From Collinsella sp. (lineage in GTDB: Bacteria > Actinomycetota > Coriobacteriia > Coriobacteriales > Coriobacteriaceae): a DNA stretch of 64,000 nucleotides. Below are positions 36,193 through 44,807 of this stretch, in pieces. The stretch's first letter is position 1, and each line of letters starts with the position of its first letter. The stretch lies in the NCBI GenBank assembly GCA_019414205.1, contig DXML01000009.1, positions 1 through 64,000 on the forward strand, written 5' to 3'. A model generated the notes under the pieces. It saw only the letters and a program-made list of their open reading frames with translations. It had not been told where the DNA came from and ran no database searches. The position numbers and the translations under genes were made by a program.

Positions 36193-36409
36193 TCTCGATC
36201 TGTAACATCTTGGCCGCTAAAAGTGGGCCTGGTGTTACAGATTTAGATTTTTGATCCGGGTGTTTTCTGTTCGTCTCGATTTGTAACAGATAGAGCTCTA
36301 TTTGCTGACTAGATGTTACAGATTTAGATAAACGGGTGCCGCTGGTCATTTCATCTCGATCTGTAACATCTAGAGCCATAAACAGCCGCTAGATGTTACA
36401 GATTGAGAT
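36193..36409. repeat. Three tandem palindromes (TCTCGAT-TGTAACA family) upstream of clpB
   Basis: Units at 36193-36248, 36274-36329 and 36353-36409 each open with TCTCGAT(C/T)TGTAACA and close with TGTTACAGATT(T/G)AGA. The outer 15-17 bp are nearly invariant and the centres differ. Unit starts are 79-81 bp apart. The array ends about 60 bp before the clpB promoter block. The gap 36140-36586 holds no gene. Confidence 0.75.
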
Positions 36410-36470
36410 AGTAGGGGGACGAGGCCGTAGCGGGTGAGCGCGCCTGCTCCCTATCTCTCAATCACTCAGA

Positions 36471-36504
36471 AAATCTTATATATAGAGACTTAGATTTGTG
36501 TATA
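36471..36504 (+). promoter_or_regulatory. clpB promoter block shared with dnaK (candidate HspR operator)
   Basis: AAATCTTATAT-N6-ACTTAGATTT (36471-36497), then GTGTATAA as a likely -10 region, matches the dnaK block in both half-blocks and spacing. Only the six central bases differ. It is about 90 bp upstream of the clpB ATG. Confidence 0.6.
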
Positions 36505-36586
36505 AGATCGTACAAAGCTGGCAACAATACTTCTCGAACAACGTGAAGCCGCCCCGTAGGGCGGCCGCCCCAAGAGAGGTGATTCC

Positions 36587-39214
36587 ATGAGAATCGATAA
36601 GCTAGCAATGACGTCGCGCGAGGCGCTGCAGACCGCCATGAGCACGGCTGCTGACGCGCAGGCCGGCGCGGTGGAGCCGGTTCACCTGCTGTCCGCCCTG
36701 CTCGGTGCCGGTGAGCGCAATATCTCCGTGATCATCGAGCGTATCGGTGCCGACCCGGCCCAGCTCGCACGCTCCACGCAGGATGCCATCGACCACGCGC
36801 CTAAGGTTTCGGGCGAGGGCCAGCAGATGGGTCTTTCCAATGAGCTCGTCCGCGTCATCGAGAAGGCCGAGAAGAAGGCCACCAAGATGGGCGACAGCTT
36901 TGTGGTGACCGAGCATCTGCTGATGGCGCTTGCCGAGGACAAGGGCGAGGCCGGCCGCGTTCTGCGCGACGCCGGCGTGACCAAGGAGCGCATCGAGCAG
37001 GTCTACGAGGAGCTACGTGGCGATGACCGCGTGACGTCTGCCGAGGACAAGACCCAGTTTGAGGCGCTGGAGCAGTACGGACGCAACATCTGCGACCTGG
37101 CCCGCGCCGGCAAGCTCGACCCTGTCATCGGCCGTACCGACGAGATTCGCCGCACCATCCAAGTCCTGTCCCGCCGCACTAAGAACAACCCCGTGCTCAT
37201 TGGCGAGCCGGGCGTCGGCAAGACGGCCATCGTCGAGGGCATCGCCCAGCGTATCGTGGCCGGCGACGTGCCGAGCACCCTGCGCGATCGCGACCTCATC
37301 GAGCTCGACATGAGCGCGCTGGTCGCCGGCGCCAAGTATCGTGGCGAGTTCGAGGACCGCTTGAAGGCCGTGCTCAAGGAAGTGCAAAAGTCCGAGGGCA
37401 AGGTCATCCTGTTCATCGATGAGCTCCACACCATCGTGGGCGCGGGTGCCACCGAGGGCTCCATGGACGCCGGCAACATCCTGAAGCCGGCGCTTGCCCG
37501 TGGCGACCTGCACGCGATCGGAGCGACTACGCTCGACGAGTACCGCAAGTACATCGAGAAGGACGCGGCACTCGCCCGTCGTTTCCAGACTGTTATGGTG
37601 AGCGAGCCTACCGTCGAGGACACCATCTCCATCCTGCGTGGCCTCAAGGAGAAGTACGAGATCTTCCACGGCGTGCATATCACCGATAGCGCGCTCGTGG
37701 CAGCTGCCGACCTCTCCGATCGCTACATCGCCGACCGTTTTCTGCCCGACAAGGCCATCGACCTGGTCGATGAAGCGGCAAGCCGCCTGCGCATGGAGCT
37801 CGACAGCATGCCGGTCGAGATCGATGCCACCACGCGTCAGCTCACTCAGCTGCAGATTGAGGAACAGGCGCTCATGAAGGAGACCGACGAGGCCTCCAAG
37901 GAGCGTCTGGAGGCTCTGCGCCAAGAGATCGCTGAGGTCCAAGAAAAGCTCAACGTGCAAAAGGCCGGCTGGCTCAACCAGAAGAACGCTATCGACCACG
38001 TGCAGGAGCTCAAGGGGCAGCTCGACGAGGCCAAGAGCGAAGAGGAGCGTGCGACGCGCAACGGCGACCTGGGCCGTGCGTCCGAGCTGCGCTACTCCGT
38101 GATTCCGGGCCTGCAGCAGCAGATTCAGGATTCCGAGGCTGCGCTCGAGGCGCAAAAGCAGCAGGACGGCGAAGGCCTCAACGAACAGGTGACCTCCGAT
38201 GAGATCGCTGAGGTCGTGAGCGCTTGGACCGGCGTGCCCGTCTCCAAGATGATGCAGGGCGAGCTCGACAAGCTGAAGGGCTTGGAGGGCGAGCTGCATA
38301 AGCGCGTCATCGGCCAGGACGAGGCGGTCTCCGCTGTCGCCGCGGCCGTGCGTCGCAGCCGTGCGGGCCTCTCCGATCCGGACAAGCCCATCGGCAGCTT
38401 CTTCTTCCTGGGCCCCACCGGCGTGGGCAAGACCGAGCTCGCCAAGGCGCTTGCCGAGTGCCTGTTCGATGACGAGCGTGCGCTCGTGCGTATCGACATG
38501 TCCGAGTACATGGAGAAGTTCAGCGTCCAACGTCTGATCGGTGCGCCTCCGGGATACGTGGGTTACGACGAGGGCGGCCAGCTTACCGAGGCCGTGCGCC
38601 GTCGTCCGTACTCCGTGATTTTGCTCGACGAGATGGAGAAGGCTCATCCGGATGTCTTTAACGTGCTGCTGCAGGTGCTTGATGACGGCCGTCTGACCGA
38701 TGGCCAGGGTCGCCAGGTGTCCTTCAAGAACACGATCATCATCATGACGTCTAACGTGGGCTCCAAGGCCATCGCCGATCTGTCCGGTAAGGACGAGGAG
38801 GAGATGCGCCATCAGGTCGACGCCGCCATGGCTCAGACCTTCCGCCCCGAGTTCCTCAACCGTATCGACGATATCGTGGTGTTCCATCCGCTCGGCATGG
38901 CGCAGATCGAGAAGATCGTCGACATCCAGCTTGCCGACGTCCGCGCGCGTCTGGCCAAGGAGCGCATGACGCTTGCCATCACCCCGGCGGCCAAGCAGAT
39001 GCTCGCCGTGGGTGGCCTGGACCCCGTGTTCGGTGCCCGTCCGCTCAAGCGCCTGGTCCAGCGCGAGGTCGTGGACGCCATCGCCGCCGCCATCATCGAC
39101 GGTACGGTGCGCGAGGGCGATCAGGTGACGGTCGATGCCGACAAGGACGGCGGCTTTACCGTCGTGTGCGACAACACGCCGTCTGCTACCTACGAGGTCC
39201 CCGACGCGCAGTAG
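36587..39214 (+). CDS. clpB: Disaggregase ClpB (Hsp100)
   Basis: An 875-residue Hsp100 ATPase that rescues aggregated proteins with DnaK. It has a ClpN double repeat (1-150), AAA1 with Walker A GEPGVGKTA and Walker B VILFIDELH, the coiled-coil M domain (about 400-530, with LRQEIAEVQEKL), and AAA2 with GPTGVGKTEL and VILLDEMEK, then the sensor and arginine-finger region FRPEFLNRIDD. All are intact and length is typical. AGAGGTG precedes the ATG. It is monocistronic, with a terminator at 39259-39296. Confidence 0.97.
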   Translation: MRIDKLAMTSREALQTAMSTAADAQAGAVEPVHLLSALLGAGERNISVIIERIGADPAQLARSTQDAIDHAPKVSGEGQQMGLSNELVRVIEKAEKKATKMGDSFVVTEHLLMALAEDKGEAGRVLRDAGVTKERIEQVYEELRGDDRVTSAEDKTQFEALEQYGRNICDLARAGKLDPVIGRTDEIRRTIQVLSRRTKNNPVLIGEPGVGKTAIVEGIAQRIVAGDVPSTLRDRDLIELDMSALVAGAKYRGEFEDRLKAVLKEVQKSEGKVILFIDELHTIVGAGATEGSMDAGNILKPALARGDLHAIGATTLDEYRKYIEKDAALARRFQTVMVSEPTVEDTISILRGLKEKYEIFHGVHITDSALVAAADLSDRYIADRFLPDKAIDLVDEAASRLRMELDSMPVEIDATTRQLTQLQIEEQALMKETDEASKERLEALRQEIAEVQEKLNVQKAGWLNQKNAIDHVQELKGQLDEAKSEEERATRNGDLGRASELRYSVIPGLQQQIQDSEAALEAQKQQDGEGLNEQVTSDEIAEVVSAWTGVPVSKMMQGELDKLKGLEGELHKRVIGQDEAVSAVAAAVRRSRAGLSDPDKPIGSFFFLGPTGVGKTELAKALAECLFDDERALVRIDMSEYMEKFSVQRLIGAPPGYVGYDEGGQLTEAVRRRPYSVILLDEMEKAHPDVFNVLLQVLDDGRLTDGQGRQVSFKNTIIIMTSNVGSKAIADLSGKDEEEMRHQVDAAMAQTFRPEFLNRIDDIVVFHPLGMAQIEKIVDIQLADVRARLAKERMTLAITPAAKQMLAVGGLDPVFGARPLKRLVQREVVDAIAAAIIDGTVREGDQVTVDADKDGGFTVVCDNTPSATYEVPDAQ

Positions 39215-39258
39215 GTTTTTGGCGCATGCCTTACAATCTGCCTTTTGAGCCGAACGCC

Positions 39259-39296
39259 AAGGGCGGCGGATCCAATGGGGTCCGCCGCCCTTTTTC
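39259..39296 (+). terminator. Rho-independent terminator of clpB
   Basis: AAGGGCGGCGGATCC pairs with GGGTCCGCCGCCCTT across a short loop and is followed by TTT. Confidence 0.88.
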
Positions 39297-39345
39297 GTGC
39301 GACAATCGATGATGCTGAACGGATGCGATGCAAGGAGCTATGCAG

Positions 39346-39540
39346 ATGAAAGACGAGATCAAGACAAGCGCGCCGGCGACCGATGCTGCGCCGGCCGCAC
39401 CCAAGCCTGCACCCAAGCCTGTGCCCAAGCCGCGCGACCCCTACATCCGTGCCGAGAACGAGGATGACGACGGCTACGATCCTTATAGCGATCGTCGCCC
39501 CGAGCGCGAGCCCCTCTTCGAAGCCGACCCCTGGCGTTAA
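39346..39540 (+). CDS. Small Pro/Ala/Lys-rich acidic-tailed protein
   Basis: A 64-residue low-complexity protein: an Ala/Pro/Lys tract (PAAPKPAPKPVPKPRDPY), then an acidic stretch (ENEDDDGYDPYSDR) ending in PWR. It is likely disordered and cytoplasmic. I do not recognise a function. AAGGAG precedes; I choose the ATG at 39346 for spacing, but 39328 or 39340 cannot be excluded. A T-rich stretch follows at 39560-39568. Confidence 0.6.
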   Translation: MKDEIKTSAPATDAAPAAPKPAPKPVPKPRDPYIRAENEDDDGYDPYSDRRPEREPLFEADPWR

Positions 39541-39680
39541 GTAGCTCATTTGGGACGGGGCTTTTTTAGCTACTTTGTTTTCGGCTAGAGGCGTTCATGC
39601 CTGCCCCCCTCGGCCGCTCGATATCCTCCGGGAGGGGCCACTAATAGAAAACTTGCTTATCCATTAATCAAGATACGCAT

Positions 39681-39740
39681 AATCTTGCTCTCCTGCTAAT
39701 CAAGAATCGTTATAATCTTGATTAGCAGGAGAGCAAGATT
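39681..39740. repeat. Perfect 25-bp inverted repeat upstream of the AAA ATPase gene
   Basis: Arms 39681-39705 and 39716-39740 (AATCTTGCTCTCCTGC... and its exact complement) flank a 10-base loop that includes a TATAAT-like hexamer at 39711-39716. The right arm ends 8 bp before the start codon, over the ribosome site. A shorter related repeat (ATCAAGAT...ATAATCTTG) precedes it at 39667-39686. Confidence 0.75.
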
Positions 39741-39748
39741 GGAGAATT

Positions 39749-41101
39749 ATGGCATTCAACGACTTGGTGGCTCAAAAAATAAAGGACTTTGAGCAACAGG
39801 GGATTCCGCAGGTCTTTGAGCGCGACCTTGATCTGGGCAACCCGCAGGAGCCAAAGCGCGACAACATCGTATATGTGATTGTGGGCGCCCGTCGTTGTGG
39901 AAAGACGTATCGCCTGTATCAGGAGATACGGCGGCTTCAGGGCCAAGGCGTCGAGCTTGACCGGATGCTATATTTCAATTTTGAGGATGAGCGCTTGCGT
40001 CCGTATGAGCCATCGCTACTAGCGGACGTGCTCGATACATTCTATGCACTATATCCTGCTGCTCGAGGCGAGGGCGCCTACCTTTTCTTTGACGAGATCC
40101 AGGAAATACCCGAATGGGGTGCGTTTCTGCGACGCGTGGTCGATACGGAGAAGGCGACCGTTTACGTGACGGGATCTTCTTCTAAGATGCTGTCCTCAGA
40201 ACTTAAGAGCGAGTTCAGGGGCCGTTCTCTTGTGCGAGAGCTTTTTCCGTTGAGTTTTTCGGAATACGTCCGATATAAGACGGGGAGCGTTCCTGAGTCG
40301 AACGCACCCTTCTCCTCGAGCGATGCAGCGTTGCTCCGACACCATCTGGTCGGATATCTCGAGCGAGGGGGATTCATCGCGACACTTGAGCAGACGCCCG
40401 CAGACGCGATTCAGCTGCTACAGGAATATGCGTCGCGAACGGTCGCCATGGACGTCGTTGAACGTTACGGCGTCAAGAACCCCCGTTTGGCCTCGCTGTT
40501 TCTGGCGCGGTGCATGGCATCTTCGGGACGAGAGCTGTCAGTGAACAAAGTGTACAACGAGTTCAAGAGCAGACAGATATCCGTCAGTCGAAATACGCTC
40601 AGCGACTTACTTGAGTATTACGAGGACGCCTACCTGCTGTTTTCGGTGCCGGAGTTCACGCGTTCGCTTGCAAATAATACGCGGTCTGCGTCTAAGGTCT
40701 ACGCCGTCGATCCTGCGATGTTCGGAGCGTTCTCCCCCGCATCGGCATTGGATCATGGTCAGAGGCTCGAGACCGCGGTGTTCAATGCGCTCAGAAGAAG
40801 GACCCCCGCCGTGCGGCCCGGTTCGGTTTGCCGCCTGCTGATTAAAGATAAGAATAAAAGCCATGAGGTGGACTTTGTGGCTGGGGATGCACTGCTCATG
40901 CAGGCTTACGGCCTGATTCAGGTAAGTGTGGATATGACAAGCGAGAAAACGCGCGAGCGCGAAATTGCCGCGCTCGATGCCGCGATGGCCCAGTTTGATC
41001 TTGGCGAGTCGGTAATCGTTACCATGGATGAGCAGGCCGATATTCCATGCAAACACGGCGTGGTACATGCTGTGCCCGCATGGAAGTGGCTCCTTTCCTA
41101 A
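39749..41101 (+). CDS. AAA_14/DUF4143 ATPase
   Basis: A 450-residue ATPase with Walker A GARRCGKT (about 48-55), Walker B AYLFFDEIQE and sensor VYVTGSSSKM, followed by a DUF4143 domain (about 200-440) with restriction-endonuclease-like residues (HEVDFVAGD). This family is widespread, often in multiple mobile copies, and its role is unknown; toxin-antitoxin or defence functions have been suggested. The perfect inverted repeat covering its ribosome region suggests translational control. Codon use is less biased than in clpB or dnaK. Confidence 0.85.
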   Translation: MAFNDLVAQKIKDFEQQGIPQVFERDLDLGNPQEPKRDNIVYVIVGARRCGKTYRLYQEIRRLQGQGVELDRMLYFNFEDERLRPYEPSLLADVLDTFYALYPAARGEGAYLFFDEIQEIPEWGAFLRRVVDTEKATVYVTGSSSKMLSSELKSEFRGRSLVRELFPLSFSEYVRYKTGSVPESNAPFSSSDAALLRHHLVGYLERGGFIATLEQTPADAIQLLQEYASRTVAMDVVERYGVKNPRLASLFLARCMASSGRELSVNKVYNEFKSRQISVSRNTLSDLLEYYEDAYLLFSVPEFTRSLANNTRSASKVYAVDPAMFGAFSPASALDHGQRLETAVFNALRRRTPAVRPGSVCRLLIKDKNKSHEVDFVAGDALLMQAYGLIQVSVDMTSEKTREREIAALDAAMAQFDLGESVIVTMDEQADIPCKHGVVHAVPAWKWLLS

Positions 41102-41145
41102 TCGTCTATGGATTTGCGAGGCCAGGACTCAGGTGTCATGGTCCG

Positions 41146-42648
41146 CTAGTCCTGGGCCTTGATGCTCGGTAGGAGAATCTGGGCGAGGTAGTCGGTCTCG
41201 AGTTTGGTCGCGGCGTCTGCCTTGCCGTCTTTGCCGACCAGTACGTTCTTGATCTGGCTATAGGTGTAGCGGTTGCCGGTCGTGAGCTCGACAAGCTCAA
41301 TCGCCGTATCCATGGGGTAGGTTGACACGGGATTCTGCGTCCGTCCGTTGATGGTCTGGGGCACCACGTACGGATAGACGGGGCCGCTGGCGTAGACGGT
41401 ATAACCGTTGCCTAGATTGGCCGCACCCAAAACCGTATCGCCCTCATCGGGCGTAAAGCTCTCGCCCTCGCGCACCGCGACGAGCGTCACAATCGGCGTA
41501 TCGCTGTCGCCGGCAAGATAGATGCATAGCGTGCTGCCATTTTGCCAAGTCTCGACCTTGCCGTACCACTCGATGGGGATATCGAGCTGGTAGAGGTCGG
41601 TTGCCTTGTGACGGGCGTCGGCATCACGGGCCGCCTGTGCCTTTTGCGCGCTCACGGCATTGACGGCGGCGTCGCGCCGCGCGGTTGCCGCCTGCTGGAG
41701 CACCTTGGCGGTGGCGGCGGAGCTCGCGCCTCCCTCCTCGGCATATTTGGCGGCGGCATCGATCTGGTCGTCGGTTACCGTGTCGGCCGAAGGCACCTTG
41801 AGCTTAAAGGCGGCCTGGCTGCTTAGGTCCTGTCCGTCGCTCTTGATCGTGACCTGCGCCTTGGTGGTCGGCACGGTATAGACGGTGCCGTCGGACGCGA
41901 TGGGGGAAGCGGCAATGGAGAGCGTGTAGTCACCGGGTAGCAGTTTGATGCCACGGCCGTGCTCGTCAACATAGAGTGTTTCGCTCACAGAGGAGCCGTC
42001 AGAATCCTGGCCGCTCACCTGTACGGGAATCTTGGAGCCGGTGGAACAGTCGAGGCCCGCGGCATGCACGCCAATCTGCACCGACATCATCGTGTGGGCA
42101 TTGGCGGCGACAGCGGCAGCCTGCTCTTGCTGATATCCGTTCCAGGCAGCATAGCCTGCACCGCCGGCGACGAGCGCGACGGCCACGACACCGGCGACCA
42201 TCAGATTGCGGCGCTTGGGCGACATCTTGCGATGGCGGACCTCGGCTTCGTGTGCCGAGGGAACGGACGGCAGGGGAATATCGCCCATGGCGATGGTCTC
42301 ATCCACGGCTGGTGCGGAACCCAGGCCAGGAAGCTCGCGAGTCAGCGAATCTTCGGCCGGTAAGCTGTCGAGCAAGACGGTTTCCTCGCCCGTGTCGGAT
42401 TCGGGCTGGTCGTCGGCCTCGCTTTCGGTGTCTTCGTGACCTGCCTCGTCTTCGGTGGGCGCGGCGCCATCGTCTTTTGCATCCTGATCATCGAGCTGCG
42501 CCTCGATTTCCGGCTCATCCTGCACATTAACGCTCGAATCGTCAAACGTAATCTCGGCCAGCGCGATCTGGTCTAGACTCTCCAGGGCCTCGGCACACGC
42601 TTCTGCATCTTGGACCGCATCCTCTTGGCCCATCGTCTCATCTTTCAT
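41146..42648 (-). CDS. Single-pass membrane protein with acidic cytoplasmic region
   Basis: A 500-residue protein. Residues 1-145 are highly acidic and disordered-looking (Glu/Asp/Gln/Ser), then a basic stretch (HRKMSPKRR) and one membrane helix (LMVAGVVAVALVAGGAGYAAW). A roughly 320-residue outside part has a beta domain, an Ala-rich helix with DARHKATDLYQLDIP and a C-terminal domain. The topology (long cytoplasmic acidic N-terminus) recalls actinobacterial zinc-ribbon or FHA-linked envelope proteins. I do not recognise the family. The start at 42648 follows GGGGGAT. Confidence 0.75.
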   Translation of the reverse strand: MKDETMGQEDAVQDAEACAEALESLDQIALAEITFDDSSVNVQDEPEIEAQLDDQDAKDDGAAPTEDEAGHEDTESEADDQPESDTGEETVLLDSLPAEDSLTRELPGLGSAPAVDETIAMGDIPLPSVPSAHEAEVRHRKMSPKRRNLMVAGVVAVALVAGGAGYAAWNGYQQEQAAAVAANAHTMMSVQIGVHAAGLDCSTGSKIPVQVSGQDSDGSSVSETLYVDEHGRGIKLLPGDYTLSIAASPIASDGTVYTVPTTKAQVTIKSDGQDLSSQAAFKLKVPSADTVTDDQIDAAAKYAEEGGASSAATAKVLQQAATARRDAAVNAVSAQKAQAARDADARHKATDLYQLDIPIEWYGKVETWQNGSTLCIYLAGDSDTPIVTLVAVREGESFTPDEGDTVLGAANLGNGYTVYASGPVYPYVVPQTINGRTQNPVSTYPMDTAIELVELTTGNRYTYSQIKNVLVGKDGKADAATKLETDYLAQILLPSIKAQD

Positions 42649-42776
42649 ATATCCCCCAAGCTCAATATCGGGACAACAATGTACCCAAAAACGGGGCTCC
42701 ATAGAGCCGCCGCATGATTTGAAATCCGATTTTATATATGCGCGTGTTTTTGAATAGATGAATAGAGGCGCAACGA

Positions 42777-42819
42777 CAAAAAGCCCCCGGAAAGCGAGCG
42801 AAACGCTTTTCGGGGGCTC
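42777..42819 (-). terminator. Rho-independent terminator of the DUF5692 gene
   Basis: The 15-base arms AGCCCCCGGAAAGCG (42782-42796) and CGCTTTTCGGGGGCT (42804-42818) are followed, on the minus strand, by a T-run (complement of 42778-42782). Confidence 0.9.
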
Positions 42820-42886
42820 TGCGAGACATTGGATTGAAAGGCCTGGTGAGCGGGCCTATGCCCAAGTGCCAACAGCGGCCAACATG

Positions 42887-43894
42887 TTACTCGGCGTGCG
42901 CGTAATCAACCTTGGCACGGCGAGCGGTGGCCTTCTCCCAATCGCTGGTGCCCTCAAAGACATCCTGCTTGTAGGGATTGCGGCCGAGCTTCTTGGCGCG
43001 GTAGGCGATGTAGATGATCGCGGCGACGTTGGCGACCAGTGCGGCGATCGAGACCGCGGTAGCGGCGCCGGGGTCGAGCGTGGAGTGGGTCACAAAGATG
43101 GACTCCTCCTGGAAGTACGGGAACACCTGGGCAAACATGCACCAAATGGCCAGCGTAAAGGCGCGGTTCTGGATCCAGCCGCCCTTGTTCCAGATAAAGG
43201 CGGCGACGGTGGGCGCCAGCAGCAGCGCAAAGCCGCAGAACCAGGAGTGGGTGGGCAGGCAGTTGTAGGTGTAGCAGAAGTTCCAGATGTCGTAGGCGAT
43301 GATGTAGACCCAGGTCATGTCGGGCCACAGCATGTCGGTCTTGTCCTCGGAGGCGTAGACGCTCCACCAACCGGTCATGCAGAAGATGTTGATGATACCG
43401 GCGATGCCGTTGAACACGTTGTTCCAGCCGGCCAACTGCGTAGCACCTTCGGAGGTGACCCAGGTGGACTCGCCCAGGACAAAGAAGTGATAGGCGCTCT
43501 CAAAGTCGGACACGACGGCGATCATGATGTTGATGGCGACGATCACAAACGGCCACGCGCGGAACCAGTGCGCCTTGCCGATCTTGCCCCACTGATACTT
43601 AATGGCGATGAAGCCCCAGCAACCGGCCAACGCCGCGTAGACCTTGGCGTAGTGGAACCAGCTGTTCTGGTACACATGGGTGGGGTTGGTGAGCGCCCAC
43701 TCAGCACCCTGCGAAACGCCGACGGCGATGGCGACGCAGTAGATGGTCATGGCCAGCGGAGCCACGCCAAAGATGATGGCCGCGCCGAGCTTGGTGCGGC
43801 GGCCGACCTCGTTGAGCACGATCAGGCCGATAAAGACCATGGCCCAGCCGGCCCAGTGGATAAGGGTATCGCTACCCCAAACATCGAACAGCAT
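42887..43894 (-). CDS. DUF5692-family multi-pass membrane protein
   Basis: A 335-residue polytopic membrane protein with about nine hydrophobic helices, many Trp residues and a charged C-terminal tail. I assign it to the DUF5692 family from the overall pattern (an early LIHWAGWAMVFIGLIVLNE helix; WPDMTWVYIIAYDIWNFCYT). The function is unknown. It follows a TetR gene by 63 bp on the same strand and ends at a strong terminator. Context with the divergent oxidoreductase suggests a membrane transporter or quinone-linked partner, which is inference. Confidence 0.75.
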   Translation of the reverse strand: MLFDVWGSDTLIHWAGWAMVFIGLIVLNEVGRRTKLGAAIIFGVAPLAMTIYCVAIAVGVSQGAEWALTNPTHVYQNSWFHYAKVYAALAGCWGFIAIKYQWGKIGKAHWFRAWPFVIVAINIMIAVVSDFESAYHFFVLGESTWVTSEGATQLAGWNNVFNGIAGIINIFCMTGWWSVYASEDKTDMLWPDMTWVYIIAYDIWNFCYTYNCLPTHSWFCGFALLLAPTVAAFIWNKGGWIQNRAFTLAIWCMFAQVFPYFQEESIFVTHSTLDPGAATAVSIAALVANVAAIIYIAYRAKKLGRNPYKQDVFEGTSDWEKATARRAKVDYAHAE

Positions 43895-43957
43895 GCCGCT
43901 CTCCTTTCACAAGCCCGCGGCCCCTCTTCCGATCGCGGGCAGTTTGACCAAATGTCG

Positions 43958-44620
43958 TCAGTTCTGGGGCTTGCGCTCCGGATACTTGGCGGTATAGCCC
44001 TCGATGTGGAGTGTCGAGGCGATGATTTCCTTGACCGTCTCGTCGGGCACATCGGGGTGCGTGCGGATATACATCAACAACCCCATGATGAGGGTGTAGA
44101 ACGTCTCGTAGACATGGTCGATGCGTAGCTCATGATGGGCGACAAAATCCACCACGGTGGTGTCGCAGATATACTGCGCCACGCGTTGGACCACGTTGTG
44201 CAAAAAGCCGCCGTAGAGCGCGCCGCTGCTGGAGGTCAGGGTGCTCGGCAGTTCGTGGCCGCTGGCGACCAGGCGCTTAAAGAGCGGGGCGACGGTGTCG
44301 AGCGCCCCCTCGATGTCGCCAACCGTGCGGCTGGCATTCCACTGCTCGAGCTCGGTAATGAAGCCGTCGATTGCCTCGTCCATGACAGCGGTGACGGCGG
44401 CGTCCATATCGGCAAAGTAGTGGTAGAACAATGAACGCGTGCAGCCGGCTCGCTTGGTCACAGCCGATACCGAAAGATGGGACACACCAAGCTCGGCGCT
44501 CACGGCGCGCACAGCGGCGAGGATCTCGCGACGGCGCTCGTCGCCCGTCAGGCGTTTTGCCGCGCTATCGGATGCGGGGACGGCATCGACCACAGAGATA
44601 TCTGCTGCGTTGTTGCCCAT
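43958..44620 (-). CDS. TetR-family transcriptional regulator
   Basis: A 220-residue TetR-type regulator. The helix-turn-helix occupies about 28-75 (REILAAVRAVSAELG, VSAVTKRAGCTRSLFYHYF). The helical ligand domain follows. It is divergent from the large oxidoreductase and upstream of the DUF5692 gene, and two 15-bp palindromes lie in the intergenic region. It therefore probably represses both directions and responds to a small molecule handled by them. Confidence 0.9.
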   Translation of the reverse strand: MGNNAADISVVDAVPASDSAAKRLTGDERRREILAAVRAVSAELGVSHLSVSAVTKRAGCTRSLFYHYFADMDAAVTAVMDEAIDGFITELEQWNASRTVGDIEGALDTVAPLFKRLVASGHELPSTLTSSSGALYGGFLHNVVQRVAQYICDTTVVDFVAHHELRIDHVYETFYTLIMGLLMYIRTHPDVPDETVKEIIASTLHIEGYTAKYPERKPQN

Positions 44621-44678
44621 GTTTTGCCGCCTTTCATCCTCTTTTGCCTGACCGTTCGCCTAACAGTCTTGAATATTG

Positions 44679-44716
44679 TTGACGGTTCGTCAATACTGTT
44701 TTTGACACAATGTCAA
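44679..44716. promoter_or_regulatory. Paired TetR-type operator palindromes
   Basis: TTGACGGTTCGTCAA (44679-44693) and TTGACACAATGTCAA (44702-44716) are 15-bp palindromes with identical TTGAC/GTCAA arms. Their centres are 23 bp apart, in the intergenic region between the TetR gene and the oxidoreductase. Confidence 0.7.
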
Positions 44717-44807
44717 CAATAGCGGGTGAACGGCATGGGGGCATGTCGAACCCGTACAAAGAGGGGCGCCGCGGTCTCGCCGGGCTGTGGCAAGAGAAGG
44801 GACGACT

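Noticed and set aside
36193..36409. A CRISPR array
   Set aside because: The repeated parts are the ends of palindromes, not direct repeats with unique spacers, only three units exist, and no cas gene is near.
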